The notes: generated by a model not told the origin, from the letters alone. DNA of 64,000 nt from Fulvia fulva (GCF_020509005.1 NC_063012.1:3844001-3908000); one strand, 5' to 3'; counted from the stretch's first letter, positions 1 through 11,962 are shown. Made by a program: numbers and translations.

Positions 1-1806
1 ATAAGAATAGGGACAAGGTGGCTTCCTTACTTAGCCTAGACATATCGGGAGCCTTCGACTACGTGTCACACCCGCGGCTTCTCTACATCCTAAGGTCGAA
101 AGGACTCCCTAAGTAGCTTGTCAACTTCGTACGGTCCTACCTCCAAAACCGCAGTACGTCGATCCTAGTCGGCCAGTACAGAAGCCCATTTCAAGCAGTC
201 CACACTAGAATCCCGTAAGGCTTAACGCTAGCACCTATTCTGTTCCTCTTCTTTATAGCGACGCTGCTCCTAGCCCTAGAATCCTAGAACACCGCTACGA
301 GCGGCTTCGTAGACGACACAAACATCCTAGCGTAGTCTTCCTCGACTAAGGAGAACTATAGGCTACTAGAAGAGAAGCATAAGATCTGCGAGGACTAGGC
401 TAGGAGGCACGGGGCTCGGTTTGCCCTAGAAAAGTACAATCTAATACACTTTACGCGCCGGCTACGGTTCTATAATATACAAGCTTCTATCTAGATATAG
501 GGGCATACGACTAACCCGGCAAATCAGCTCAGGATCCTCGGACTATAGGTAGACCCGGCGCTACGGTAGAGGAAGTACGTATAGGCAATATTACGGAAAG
601 CTGAACAGAATATAGCATTATGCTAGAGGCTCACTGCGTCTATATAGGGGGCGGACTTCCGGCAGTCACGACTTCTATATACGGCTATTGTACGGCCAGT
701 CCTTACCTATAGCAGCCAAGTGTAGTCCTTAGGCGAGAGGGCCTGCCTATCGAAGGGACTCGTCGCGCCGCTAGCGAAGATCCAAAACTAATGCCTAAGG
801 AAGGTCACCGGGGCATATAAGTCGACACTAACGAGGATGCTTAAGCACGAGACCGCGATACCGCCGATCGACCTATACATCTAGGGACTACGGACCTCCT
901 ACTTAGGCAAGTCGGCACAGTACCTAGTACAGAAGGTCATCGCTAGTACAGTCGCAAGGGCCCGCGAATCAGTACTAGCGTATAAGGGCATTCGACCCGG
1001 AAACGAGCCGAACTACCGGGCAAGGGACGAACAGCTAGCAACACAATAGGAAGGTGAGAAATCGTTTGTAGAGCAACTATAGAAAGAGAGGTAGAACAAC
1101 TAGGTTGTAGGGCATAGTGGACGCCCTTAGCTAGCGGGACAACCTAAGGAATGGTTAGCTACAAAATCCGCGGTCAAGCACCCCCCGAAGCTCATCCACT
1201 ACCGCCTTACGAGGGCATAGAGTAGCATAGCAACCCAACTGCGAAGCGAACACATCGGCCTCTAGGGGTACCTATCATAGAGGAAGGTTCCAGGATATAC
1301 GAATACTAGCTACCCCTACGGCTATCGCTCCTAGAACGTACGGCACGCACTCCTCGTCTGTCCGAGGTGGTCGCTAGGAAGGGGGGAGTGGATGGCAAAG
1401 GCGAGGAACCGGACGATTGGGGCACTTCTTAACAACGCTAAAGACCTACGGCGTATTACGAACTAGATACTAGAGAAGGGCTGGCTAGAACAGTACCGCC
1501 TAGTAGGAGCAGTACAGGAAGAGAGGACACGACGTAGCGCGACGAGACCGGCTAGGAGCGGGGGCTAACGGGGTAGTGACATGGACTACGTACGTTCAGA
1601 GGGAAAGCTAATCTAGACAAGGAGTAGTCGGGGGCGGGAAGGGTTTTCACCTATTCGGGTTTCCCTTTGTACATAACAATAGATATATACCTACATAGGC
1701 CGGATAGGGTCCTAGAACAGGGGAATGACAAATCTATCTATCTATCTATATACCTATATAGGCCGGATAGGGTCCTAGAACAGGGGAATGACAAATCTAT
1801 CTATTA
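1..1806 (+). mobile_element. RIP-mutated LINE (Tad1-type) 3' part
   Basis: Frame-by-frame reading gives reverse transcriptase remnants: LSLDISGAFDYVSHPRL near the start, then SGFVDDTNILA around 295-335 and HGARFALEKYNLIHF around 410-455, with many TAG codons where TGG or CAG is expected. The C-terminal zinc-binding remnant lies near 1320-1360. Coding similarity stops around 1570, followed by a 3' UTR and a (TATC)n tail. The 5' part lies outside the window. The same family occurs full-length on the minus strand at 34485-39478, where the 3' UTR is recognisable in reverse complement. RT activity is certainly lost. Confidence 0.9.
1685..1806 (+). repeat. Tandem duplication of LINE 3' terminus
   Basis: The terminal 3' segment containing GGCCGGATAGGGTCCTAGAA and the (TATC)n tail is present twice in direct orientation with a 62-bp period (GGCC at 1699 and 1761). 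It looks like a repeated 3' end, as can arise by slippage or re-priming during target-primed reverse transcription. Confidence 0.8.
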
Positions 1807-3890
1807 TATTCGTAAGTAGGACTAACGGTTGTCGTACTTAAGCGTTACTCTAGCTATTTCCCTATTACTAAGGGTTAGCCGGTTTCTATATTATAGAGCT
1901 AGTATTCGCGCGTAGCGGAGGGCGCTTATACTACTTAATAGGGTAGTCTAGCGAGTATAAGTTATAGTCTATACGGCGGTAGCGGACATAACCGCCTACT
2001 ACGATAATACTAGCCTTCTCCTTAGGCTCGAGCTTCTTAAGTTCCTTAAATTCGCGCGGTATCTAAGCGTATAGCTTAAGGCCTAAACCTTAGGCTACGC
2101 CGGGCGCGGTAGGTATAGTACCGTTACTACCGCTATTACTACCGCTAGTACTACGAGGTAGTCGAAGTGTAGCTAGGGTCTTTGACTTTAGGCGCTCGAA
2201 CTTAGCTTCGAGCTTATAGTATAGGTCGACTAAGTCTTCGCGGTTCTTAGTCTCTATAGGTAGTACCTCTATATACTTATAGTTAAGCTTACCCTCGAGT
2301 AGGCGGTAATTAGTCTTAGCTAATAGGTCGAATAAGTTACGCTGTTCGTCGTACTTAGCGATAAAGATAGAAAATGACTCGTTCTTACCCTACTATAAGA
2401 CCTAGAGCTTCTAGAAGGCCTTACCTACGACGTCCTTCTTACTATACCGATCGATAAGGAATTATATCATCCTATTGATAGACTTAAAGGGGTTAACGTA
2501 ATTGCGCTTAGTACGCTTAGAGGGTACTCGCGGATTGTATAGCTAGTACGGGTACCCGTCGAGGTAGTTAAGGATATAGCGTAGTCCGCCCGATAGTCTA
2601 GAACTATATTACGGACAGCTTAATCTCTAGCTAATCGAGCTAACGGTCAAAGTTTATATTCTTATTATCGAACTTACTTTCTAGATCCTTAACTAACTTG
2701 TTAGTATATATAACATTAATAGAGAGTTCGATAGTAGTGAACTAGCTAACGGCGGTATTGCTAGTCACCCTAGAAGTACTACTAGGTATGCCCTAGCGTT
2801 CTTATCGTAAGGAGTTACGGCGTAGGTAACGGCGTAGTCGACTATTATCTCTACCCTTATCGTTATTAGAGTTGTCTCCGTCGTTATTACTACTACCTCT
2901 ACTACCTCCTCGTCGGGTACCTCTACCTATACGGTCCTACTAAGTAGGAGGCGTAGGTAATCGTAAAATACCGTTACGACGAGGGGAGTAGACGCGGACC
3001 TAACGACTACGGTTATTATTATTATTACCGTTAGTACCGCTAGTATCGCTAGTACCATTCGTGTCCTTAGCTACTAGCTAAGTCTTTAGCTCTACTACCT
3101 CCTTATTTAGAGCCTAATTACGCTTAGATAGGGCTTTACTGTCCTTAGGTGATATGCCTACCTACGACTCCTCGACCTATCCGAAGAGCGTGTCGTTATC
3201 CTATCGGAGGCGCTAATTAGCTTCCTTAAGGTCTTATATCTAACTCTTATACTTCTAGTATTTGTTAAAGTAGAATATAAAGAGGCCCTTAATATCCTTA
3301 TCCTTTTCGAGTTAACTAAGACTCTTAGATACAATATTACGTTCCTTCTTTATATTAGCGTACTTACGCTATATAACCTTATTAGCCTTCTTTAGGGACT
3401 CGACCTAGTTAAAAAGTGTTATAAAGTCTGACTATATCTAGCGAACGAGGTGAAACATAATCTTTGGGTATACTATAGTACGAGTCGCGAACTCGGCTAG
3501 GCTCTTAATAGTAGTATACTCTAAGGCGATTACCTACTCCTTAGGTTAGCGTATGTTATTAGTTTTACTATCTTATATAGATATATTATCTCTTGACTCT
3601 ATAATCTTATACACCTTAATTCCTCCTTCTTCTAAGATCTATTCTTCGTCGAGAAATTGTACGAAGTTAATAGGGTCGGAGGTTAAGGCAAACTACTATT
3701 CTTTAGGTAGTAGGTCCTTCCCGATCTCTTATTATTCGGCGGCAAATACGTTCGAGTCGTCGTCGGAAGGGAAGGTAACTAGGGCGGTATCGATGCCTAG
3801 GTTATCGAGTATCTACGTTTTAGTAGATACGGTTAGGAAAAGCTTAGCGCGTACGAGCGACTAACGCTTATACTTACTAAGATCTAGATA
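1807..3890 (-). pseudogene. RIP-mutated Ty3/Gypsy-type gag
   Basis: Minus-strand translation of about 2160-2440 gives a gag-like domain (GKNESFSIFIAKYDEQ, then LLAKTNYRLLEGKLNY), interrupted by TAG codons. Upstream of it the frame is rich in N, S, R and K, and nearer 3.4 kb it becomes coiled-coil-like. No protease or RT follows, because the LINE tail at 1806 ends it. The ORF on the opposite strand at 3553-3864 is an antisense by-product. Family assignment rests on the gag pattern and is moderately secure. Confidence 0.65.
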
Positions 3891-3915
3891 AAGAGGTTAC
3901 TTAGGTAAGAGCACC

Positions 3916-4420
3916 CCGTTAGTAGTACTAACGGGTATAGCTATATTATACTATCACGTAGTAGATAAGACTACTCTCTTAGTAGGTATATAAGGGCCCT
4001 ATAAGAGTAGGGAGGCGCGCATTCTATGCGAAGGAGAGAGGTTATCTATTAACTTAACTAATACGCTTATTTACGCGACTATAGTTATTATTAATACGCC
4101 TATACGCGCGACTCGACGGTTAGTAACTATAGTGAACTTGACCTACCCTAACGCGTACTTTACTAGTACGATTTAATTATAACTACTAGCCTAACTAGAT
4201 AGGCCGCTTATAAGACCGAACAAACTATTACGGGTAGTAATCTATAAGACGATAGTATAGGGTTACCGTAAAATAAGCGTTGTTCGGTAAGGCTACGAAA
4301 GAGAAGCGTAAAGCGCGCGAGATATATAAGGAAGCGCTAAGGCGCTAGTACGCGGGGATACGGGTTCTCCGCGGGGAAGAGCCGCGGCGCGACGTTACGG
4401 TAGTAGTAAACCGTAATAAC
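3916..4420 (-). repeat. LTR-like segment, copy 1
   Basis: A 505-bp segment lies just upstream, in the minus sense, of the gag remnant, where a 5' LTR would sit. It contains a TATATAAG box-like stretch and begins with a perfect 10-bp inverted repeat, CCCGTTAGTA / TACTAACGGG (3915-3935, one-base loop). A nearly identical copy is at 5266-5770. Canonical TG...CA ends are not preserved, so LTR identity is inferred from position and composition. Confidence 0.4.
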
Positions 4421-5093
4421 TAGCGGGTAATACGGTAGATAGGTAGACACGCGACGAAGCCTATAAGGGCCTATTTAGTACCCGGTATAGGAACGAGGGT
4501 TTTGCCTAAGGTACTACCTATTCCGCTATATAACGTACCTAGTCTAATATAGTAGATTACGACGAGGAAAAGACGATAGCCTAAGTAAGTAAAAGACGGC
4601 TATTAGGACGGGGAAAAGACGTATAATACAAGTAGATTAGTTCTATAATCGGGGAGGATCGAGGGTAGGGTAATAAGGAACTTTATATTAGTTAGTAGGT
4701 AGAAACGTAAGGAGTACGCTACCCGGCGTAGTATATACCCCGAGCAAACCTACGAGGTATAGACGGCCGCTTTCTAGAGATAGGCTACGGTAAAGTAAAG
4801 GGCGTTAAAACCTAGGGCGTAGTATATAATAGTAGCGACGGCTAATACTATCTATATAGCCCTAGAGAACGGATACGTATATCGGTTAATAGAGAGTACT
4901 AAAGGGCTTAGGCCTATAGAGGTAGATATTAGCTTAAGGAGTAAATAGGGAGGGAGGGCGTAGAGGGGAGCTTTTACTCCGGGCTAACCTCTCGAAACGA
5001 GGCTATACGGTAGTACTAGCTAAGTAGGAAAGCGCGGCTAAGACTTATTACCTTATCTCGTAGCTAGCTTACTAAATACGATTCCTTCCTTAC
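3916..5093. repeat. 1.18-kb direct repeat, unit 1 (period 1350)
   Basis: This unit and 5266-6443 are nearly identical. I saw only three differences: 4032 T versus C, 4450 region G versus A, 5036 region C versus T. Each unit is an LTR-like half followed by the 3' 0.67 kb of the chimeric-LINE 5' module. Unit 1 is followed by 170 bp of LINE RT, unit 2 by the C-terminal region of another LINE. Both carry the same RIP pattern. Confidence 0.85.
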
Positions 5094-5265
5094 CCTCGAC
5101 ATTGTAGGAGCCTTCGATAACGTCTTATACTAAAGGCTAATATATATCCTATAATAGAAAGGTATCCCCTAGTAGGTAACGAAGTTCGTCTACCCCTTCC
5201 TCTAGGAACGGACGACATACCTAGTCCTAGGGAGGTATACGTCCGACCCGGTAAAGGTAGAGGCT
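4421..5265 (+). mobile_element. Chimeric LINE fragment: module 3' part joined to RT
   Basis: 4421-5093 matches the 3' part of the 5' module seen unmutated at 28.77-29.45 kb, in RIP-mutated form. At 5094 it changes abruptly to LINE RT motif A (LDIVGAFDNV). The RT part stops at 5265 where the second LTR-like copy begins. The module end (ATTCCTTCCTTAC) is the same junction point seen in the other chimeras. Confidence 0.75.
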
Positions 5266-5770
5266 CCGTTAGTAGTACTAACGGGTATAGCTATATTATA
5301 CTATCACGTAGTAGATAAGACTACTCTCTTAGTAGGTATATAAGGGCCCTATAAGAGTAGGGAGGCGCGCATTCTACGCGAAGGAGAGAGGTTATCTATT
5401 AACTTAACTAATACGCTTATTTACGCGACTATAGTTATTATTAATACGCCTATACGCGCGACTCGACGGTTAGTAACTATAGTGAACTTGACCTACCCTA
5501 ACGCGTACTTTACTAGTACGATTTAATTATAACTACTAGCCTAACTAGATAGGCCGCTTATAAGACCGAACAAACTATTACGGGTAGTAATCTATAAGAC
5601 GATAGTATAGGGTTACCGTAAAATAAGCGTTGTTCGGTAAGGCTACGAAAGAGAAGCGTAAAGCGCGCGAGATATATAAGGAAGCGCTAAGGCGCTAGTA
5701 CGCGGGGATACGGGTTCTCCGCGGGGAAGAGCCGCGGCGCGACGTTACGGTAGTAGTAAACCGTAATAAC
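5266..5770 (-). repeat. LTR-like segment, copy 2
   Basis: Near-identical second copy of 3916-4420, abutting the truncated RT fragment on its left. The inverted repeat at its edge retains 9-bp arms. Confidence 0.4.
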
Positions 5771-6443
5771 TAGCGGGTAATACGGTAGATAGGTAGACAC
5801 GCAACGAAGCCTATAAGGGCCTATTTAGTACCCGGTATAGGAACGAGGGTTTTGCCTAAGGTACTACCTATTCCGCTATATAACGTACCTAGTCTAATAT
5901 AGTAGATTACGACGAGGAAAAGACGATAGCCTAAGTAAGTAAAAGACGGCTATTAGGACGGGGAAAAGACGTATAATACAAGTAGATTAGTTCTATAATC
6001 GGGGAGGATCGAGGGTAGGGTAATAAGGAACTTTATATTAGTTAGTAGGTAGAAACGTAAGGAGTACGCTACCCGGCGTAGTATATACCCCGAGCAAACC
6101 TACGAGGTATAGACGGCCGCTTTCTAGAGATAGGCTACGGTAAAGTAAAGGGCGTTAAAACCTAGGGCGTAGTATATAATAGTAGCGACGGCTAATACTA
6201 TCTATATAGCCCTAGAGAACGGATACGTATATCGGTTAATAGAGAGTACTAAAGGGCTTAGGCCTATAGAGGTAGATATTAGCTTAAGGAGTAAATAGGG
6301 AGGGAGGGCGTAGAGGGGAGCTTTTACTCCGGGCTAACCTCTCGAAACGAGGCTATACGGTAGTACTAGCTAAGTAGGAAAGCGCGGTTAAGACTTATTA
6401 CCTTATCTCGTAGCTAGCTTACTAAATACGATTCCTTCCTTAC
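5771..6443 (+). mobile_element. Chimeric LINE 5' module fragment, second copy
   Basis: RIP-mutated copy of the module's 3' part. It ends at the same ATTCCTTCCTTAC point as the other copies and is then joined to a LINE of a different family. Confidence 0.75.
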
Positions 6444-7545
6444 CTAGCTAGTAGTATACTAGTAATAGGAGCGGAATAGGGACGCGAAGAACGGAAGGCT
6501 ATAACGAACGCGGTCCGTAGATATATATAGGGAATCTAGAACGAGCGCTAGGAGAAAGGCGAAAGGTACCTAAACGGGCAACTACTACGGCGACTAGCGT
6601 ACCGACGAGAAGACGAGGTAGCGGCGAAGATAGGACCTATTAGCCGGGATAGAGTAATACTCTTCCGAGCCCTTACCCGCCTATAGGTAGTAGTCGCGAT
6701 ACTACTCCGCTCGGAATATATTAGGTTTAAGGACTATCTATATCGCTAAAAGGTACTAGGAGTAGATAGTAGCCTATACGAATATAGACGTGTCTAGACG
6801 CCGAAACACGTCGTACTATTCTACCTACGCTTTATAGAAGCCCGGTAGGTAATACGCCTCGAGACTAGGGCTATAGACTTTTAATATATAATAGGTATAG
6901 CGCGTAGGATACGGGTAGCGGTATGAATATTAATACGGACCGGCGTACTATAGTAGCTCTAGATAGCGGGTAAGATAATAGTAAGAATAGGGAAGATAGA
7001 CTAGGAGGAAGAGCTCTAGGAAGCCTCCGAAGGCGCCCTACCTATAGACGTAGTAGAACTCCGGTAGCGCTAACGACTACGTAGGCGGGTAGACCGTAGC
7101 CTATAGCGACCCCGAGTATAGGAGGAATAGCGATAGGAGTACTAATAGAGTATAGGAGCCCCGTAGGGTCGACTCGTCGTCTACTCGACGGCTAGCCCGT
7201 TTTCCGCTCGACGGTCGACCTGTCTCCTACTCGATAGGCGACCCGCCTCTACTAATAGTCGACCTATCGTCTATTCGATAGTCGGCTAGCTACTAATACT
7301 CGTTCCTAGGCACTAGGCAGATTAGTACTCCGGGGCGGCTAACTACCTAGTACTTACCGCTTCTAGTACGACAGATTAACTAATAAGTAATAGAGAGAAC
7401 TTACTAATACCTAAAGAGGGTTTTTCTCCGTACGACGGTTTTCCCCTCTCTCTTCCTTAATAGCCCCCGGCCTCGTAGACCTTTTAGGAGCTAGATAGGT
7501 ATTATAAATGTATTTATTTATTTATTTATTATTCTCGGCCCTAGG
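6444..7545 (+). mobile_element. RIP-mutated LINE C-terminal fragment, different family
   Basis: The plus-strand frame near 6780-6850 reads YECRRV-TPKHVVLFYLRF with stops. This is the C-x-C...H...C zinc-binding C-terminus typical of fungal LINE ORF2 proteins. Downstream coding similarity fades and the fragment ends in a short (TTTA)n tail near 7510-7540, unlike the (TATC)n tails of the other LINEs here. Confidence 0.65.
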
Positions 7546-9150
7546 GCGCTTATACCCGACTACCGCTAGCTAGTTCTAGTATAGACTAGCCTTACGGTCG
7601 TCGTAGGATCTTAGGGCGGCGGTTCTGTTTATAATTTCCTTGTTTCTCGCTAGTTTCCGCTATAGGCATTCCGCGCTATACGATAGGTAGTACCCCGAAT
7701 AGTCCGTATACCGCCTCGTAGCTAATATATAGTCCCTAGATATATAGTCTCCTATATAGTTCGAGTAGGCCTACTTGTTTATATACGTATAGGTTTGGTG
7801 TCTATACTATTAGCATTTGAAGTATTAGAGGACACGAAAGGATAAGGAGTGCTTTTTAACTATCTTAAGGCTATGTTACTAGATTAGGCCTAATACTATT
7901 ACTAGATCCGCCGCTTTCGTATCTTATAGCTATACTATTAGCGCCGAGGCCTTCTTACCTTCTAGCTATTTCCTATAGAGCCAAGTCGCCTTCTAGATTA
8001 GAGAGTTAAGAGTAACCGGGTTGTCCTCTTAGAGAGTACGTAGGTGACCTTAGTTAGTTAGGTCGAACTCCTAAGGTATATCGTAGACTAGGATCGTAAA
8101 TTGCTTCGTTAAGAGCTTCGCTAATACCGTAACCTTAGATACCTACTATAGCTATACCTCTAGGTACCTCCTAGTAGTAGTAGAGCTAGTAAAGATCTAT
8201 AGAGTACCGTTAGACTATTAGTTTACTACGACTACCCCTAGTTAATTAATTCGCTAGGCGAGCTCCTTGTTCGATAGCTTCGTAACTTCGGCCTAGTCTT
8301 TCTTTACTATAATACGGATCGTAACTATATCGTACGTTAGGCGGGGGCCTAGTATCAATGCCGCGACCGATGCCTAGCTATAGGGGTGTTGATTCCGGGT
8401 GGCCTTGCTAATCGCCTAAGACGTCGTCCTCATTTCTTATTGCCCTCGGTAATACGATAGTACTAGCGCCGTATGTAGCTAAGTAACTATTACCTATAGA
8501 GACCGGTATAGGAGCTAATCGTTAGTCTCTATACTTTTTACGTCCTCTATAAGTTACTACTAGTTATCTTAGGGGAGCTTCGCCTATAGAGCCGTAGGCG
8601 CCGTTAGTGCCGTAGCCTAGGCTACTATTGCCTAGGAGTTGCCTAATGTAGCTAGGCACCTCCGCGGCGTTTAGAGCTGAAGAAACAGGGTGAAGAGAGC
8701 TTTAAGCTATCTAGATTAAATAAGGTAGAACTCCCTTAGTCCTAGGGGCAGTGGCCTACTTTGTATATCGTTAGAATAGCCTTATTAAGAGCTTTCGAAT
8801 ATATCGTGTTTTGGCGTAGAGATTGATATGAAATATATATAGGAGCTAATTATTAGTTTCGATACTTTTTACGTCCTCTATAAGTTACTACTAGTTATCT
8901 TAGGGGAGCTTCGCCTATAGAGCCGTAGGCGCCGGTAGTACTATAGCCTAGGCTACTATTACCTAGGAGTTACCTAATGTAGCTAGGTACCTCCGCGGCG
9001 TTTAGAGCTAAAAAATAGGGTAATAAGAACTTTGAGCTATCTAAAATAAATAAGGTGAAACTACCTTAATTCTAGAGGTAGTAGCCTACTTTATAGATTA
9101 TTAGAATAGCCTTAATAAGGGCTTTCGAATATATTGTGTTTAGCGATAGC
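7546..9150 (-). mobile_element. RIP-mutated LINE ORF1 and 5' UTR
   Basis: About 1.3 kb matches 38.15-39.43 kb, the ORF1/5' end of the full-length LINE, with moderate divergence. Reverse translation around 7750-7860 gives the CCHC zinc-knuckle pattern of LINE ORF1 (CFKC-type start with C to Y or stop changes, then SRDY and GHHLSYSAEC-like remnants). ORF2 is absent. The 5' UTR is tandemly duplicated. Confidence 0.75.
8511..9150 (-). repeat. Tandem repeat in LINE 5' UTR (331-bp period)
   Basis: The segment starting GGAGCTAAT at 8511 recurs at 8842 and continues to about 9148. The two units are clearly related but diverged by RIP-type changes. The related LINE ending near 39478 has one full unit. 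Repeated 5' UTR units are a known promoter arrangement in some LINEs; function here is inferred. Confidence 0.75.
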
Positions 9151-9695
9151 GCCGATTTAGGTCCGATCGTTTTTTAAGCGTAATATATAGGGATATACTA
9201 AAGGTAGTCGTAGATCTTAAGTATAATAACTAAGATAAGTCTATACTAGTTAACTTCTATCCGCTATAGGACTAGGTTCTAAACGAGACGCTACGTGACC
9301 TTAATAGACACTTAGCCGAAGTAGATATATATACTATAGCGCCTTATAATACTACTATAGGCTATAATAGGGGGGTTATACTAGTACCTACTTCTAGTAA
9401 TTTTCTAAGGGAGAAAACTAGCTCGGCTATACCTTTATATACTCGTATAGGCTATATTAGCTATAGCGGAGGACTAGATTCGACGACGTAAGCTTATATA
9501 GTTAAGCTACTAGACGATATAATAGATATAGAGGATAATAAAGCCTTCGTATATATATAGTATTGAGAATATATAGGCCGTAGGACAAGTATATAGGTAT
9601 AGGTGTATTATATAACTAGATTACGTAACTAGGGTTTACTAGCCTATAGGCTAGTAAACATCCGGACACCTAGTATCTACCTACACTAATACTAG
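9151..9695. other. RIP-mutated sequence of unknown origin
   Basis: TA-rich, stop-filled DNA with no recognisable protein remnant on either strand. It contains a 26-bp perfect palindrome at 9634-9659 and is the insertion target of the LINE to its right. Confidence 0.6.
9634..9659. repeat. 26-bp perfect palindrome
   Basis: GTTTACTAGCC TATA GGCTAGTAAAC reads the same on both strands over its whole length. No neighbouring copy or coding context explains it. Confidence 0.9.
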
Positions 9696-9901
9696 CAATA
9701 CTATATAGATAGATAGATATTTCATTAAGCTGTTGTAGTGCCCTTTGGCCTATGCAGCTATGCTATCTTGTTTTTGTATATATAGAGGGGAAACCGTGTT
9801 GGTGAAAACCCCTCCTCCTTCCCGCCTGTCTTTTCCTCCTCGTTGTCGTCTTAAATTTCCCTTGTTAGGGGTACGCTAGTGTCATGGGCCTGCCCTGATG
9901 A

Positions 9902-11962
9902 CTACCCTATCTGCAACCCCCCTCGCTTCCGCCTCTTGTCTATCCACTCCTCCGTCTCGCTCGCGAGGCTAAACTGCTGGAGGTATCCCTGCTGTAGTAT
10001 CCACCGAGAGATTCGGCGAATGTTGCCTTTGTCCCTAATAATTGACTTGTAGTCTCTCCTTCCCGCTTGGTGCCTCCAATTTCCCCTGCCTCTCGCCCAC
10101 TGCGGGCATCGTAGTAGCATATGTTCTGGGTTTTGCGATGGGTAGCCACACTGGCAGGCTGGGCTATAGATGTCTAGTGCGCGTCTTCTGAACAGGTAGG
10201 CCCTTAATCCAATGTGTTCGGACCTGATTTGGATCGCTATGCTTGCTTCGGCCCTTGTCAGGTCCCTATATAGCTGGTAATTGTGTCTCTGGAAGGCTCG
10301 GAGCGCTATCGGGCCTGTTGTCTTAGGGGGCTTCCTTTTCCAGTCCTGCTCCCATAGGCAGCTCGCTATCTGTTCCGCTAGGTTTTGGGTCTTAGCCTTG
10401 CTCCCGCCGGCCTGGCGAGTCCTACGCTCCTCCTCCTTTCGTGCTAGCCATTCGGTGCTTGTCTGTACGGCCGTAAAGGTCGTAAGGTCATCCTCTTTTT
10501 GGCTTGTCCTATATCCTGCCCCTCTCCGGTAGCGGCTTTCTATCTTATTCTTTGCCTCCTGGATCGTGGTTTGTGCTAGGTAACCTGTCGTCTTTGCCGC
10601 GTATTGAATTCTCATTCCCCGGATGTACTGGCCGATTGGTGGTATTCCTGTCTCCATTTCTACCGTGCTTGTTGACGTTGTCTTGTATGCGCCTAGTACC
10701 CTACGTAGGTTGCCTGCCTGTGTCCTGTTTAGGGGTTGCTCTATCCGTTTCGGGATCGGCTTGCCTGCGCCTCCTGTTCCCCAAATCTGTGCCCCGTACA
10801 ACATAGCTGGTCTGACGATCGCCTTATACATTACTCTTGCCTTGTCGAATGTTGCTCCCCATGTAGATGCCGTAAGCCTCTTTATCGAGGCTTCATTGAC
10901 TTGCGCTCGACTCTGGGCTTTCTTAATCTGTACATTCCAGCTTAGCTTCGGGTCGAGCCAGATCCCTAGTACTCGTAGCTCCGCTGATGGCTTGGTCTCG
11001 TAGCCTTGGATTCTTACCGCCGCCTTCATATTATGGTGTGTTCTCGCTTTACTGAAGTGTATAAGTTGGTACTTTTCAGGGGCGAACCGGGCACCATGCT
11101 TCTTTGCCCACTCCTCGCATTTCTTGTGCCTATCTTCAAGGAGGCGACAGTTCTCTTCTGTCGAGTCTGACCAGGCTAGGATGTTTGTATCGTCTACGAA
11201 CCCCGATGCTGAGGTTTGCGGAGAGGTGAGTAGGGGGATTAGATCCGACATAAATATTAGAAACAGGATAGGGGAGAGAGTAGATCCCTGAGGTATTCCA
11301 GTCTCTGCCTTCACCGGGTCGGACGTGTACCTTCCTAGGACTAGGTATGTCGTCCGTTCCTGGAGAAAGGAGAAGACGAACGACGTTGCCCACTGGGGGA
11401 TGCCTTTCTGCTGTAGGATATGTATTAGCCTTTGGTGTGAGACGTTGTCGAAGGCCCCTGCGATGTCGAGGGATAGTAAGGACGCCGCTCGGTTCCTGCC
11501 GTAGTGCCAGAGGGTCTGGATTTGCTCCGTAATTAGCTCCATTGCTGTTAGTGTCGATCGCTGGCTTCTTCCCCCCATCTGTGTTGCTGGGAGTACGTGG
11601 TTGTCCTCGGCAAGCTGCGTAAGTCTCTGGGCTACTATCTTTTCTAGGACCTTCCCTATCGTATTTAGAAGTGCTATTGGTCTGTACGACTTGGGCTGAG
11701 TATAGTCTTCCTTCTGTGGCTTGCGTAGCACTACTGTCATAGACTCTCTGTACGGCTTCGGGTGATACCCTAGCCGTAGGCACGCGGTAAATAGGTTTGC
11801 AAGGCTCGGCGCGATCTCTTCTCTACACTCTTTTAGCAGTACGTTTGGTATCCTGTCTGGGCCTGGGGCTTTTCGTCCCTTTAGCTTACTTATGACTCCT
11901 GTTACTGTGTTAGGCAAGGAAGGAATCGTATTTAGCAAGCTAGCTACGAGATAAGGTGACAA
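9902..11962 (-). pseudogene. 5'-truncated LINE ORF2 (RT and C-terminal domain)
   Basis: An open frame of 687 codons without nonsense codons. It contains RT motifs KAPGPDRIPN, YRPIALLNTIGKVLEKI, LDIAGAFDNV, GIPQGSTLSPILFLIF and the catalytic SGFVDDTNI, then a C-terminal CQCGYPSQNPEHMLLRC zinc-binding motif. The whole AP-endonuclease domain is missing. The frame opens at a TTG inside the 5' module just after a TAA. The first ATG lies about 75 codons in, within the RT, so ordinary initiation cannot give a full RT. It is best read as an uninterrupted but non-translatable remnant carried by a chimeric copy. Confidence 0.85.

Noticed and set aside
3553..3864. 103-codon plus-strand ORF in RIP-mutated DNA
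   Set aside because: Opposite strand to a gag remnant with no features.
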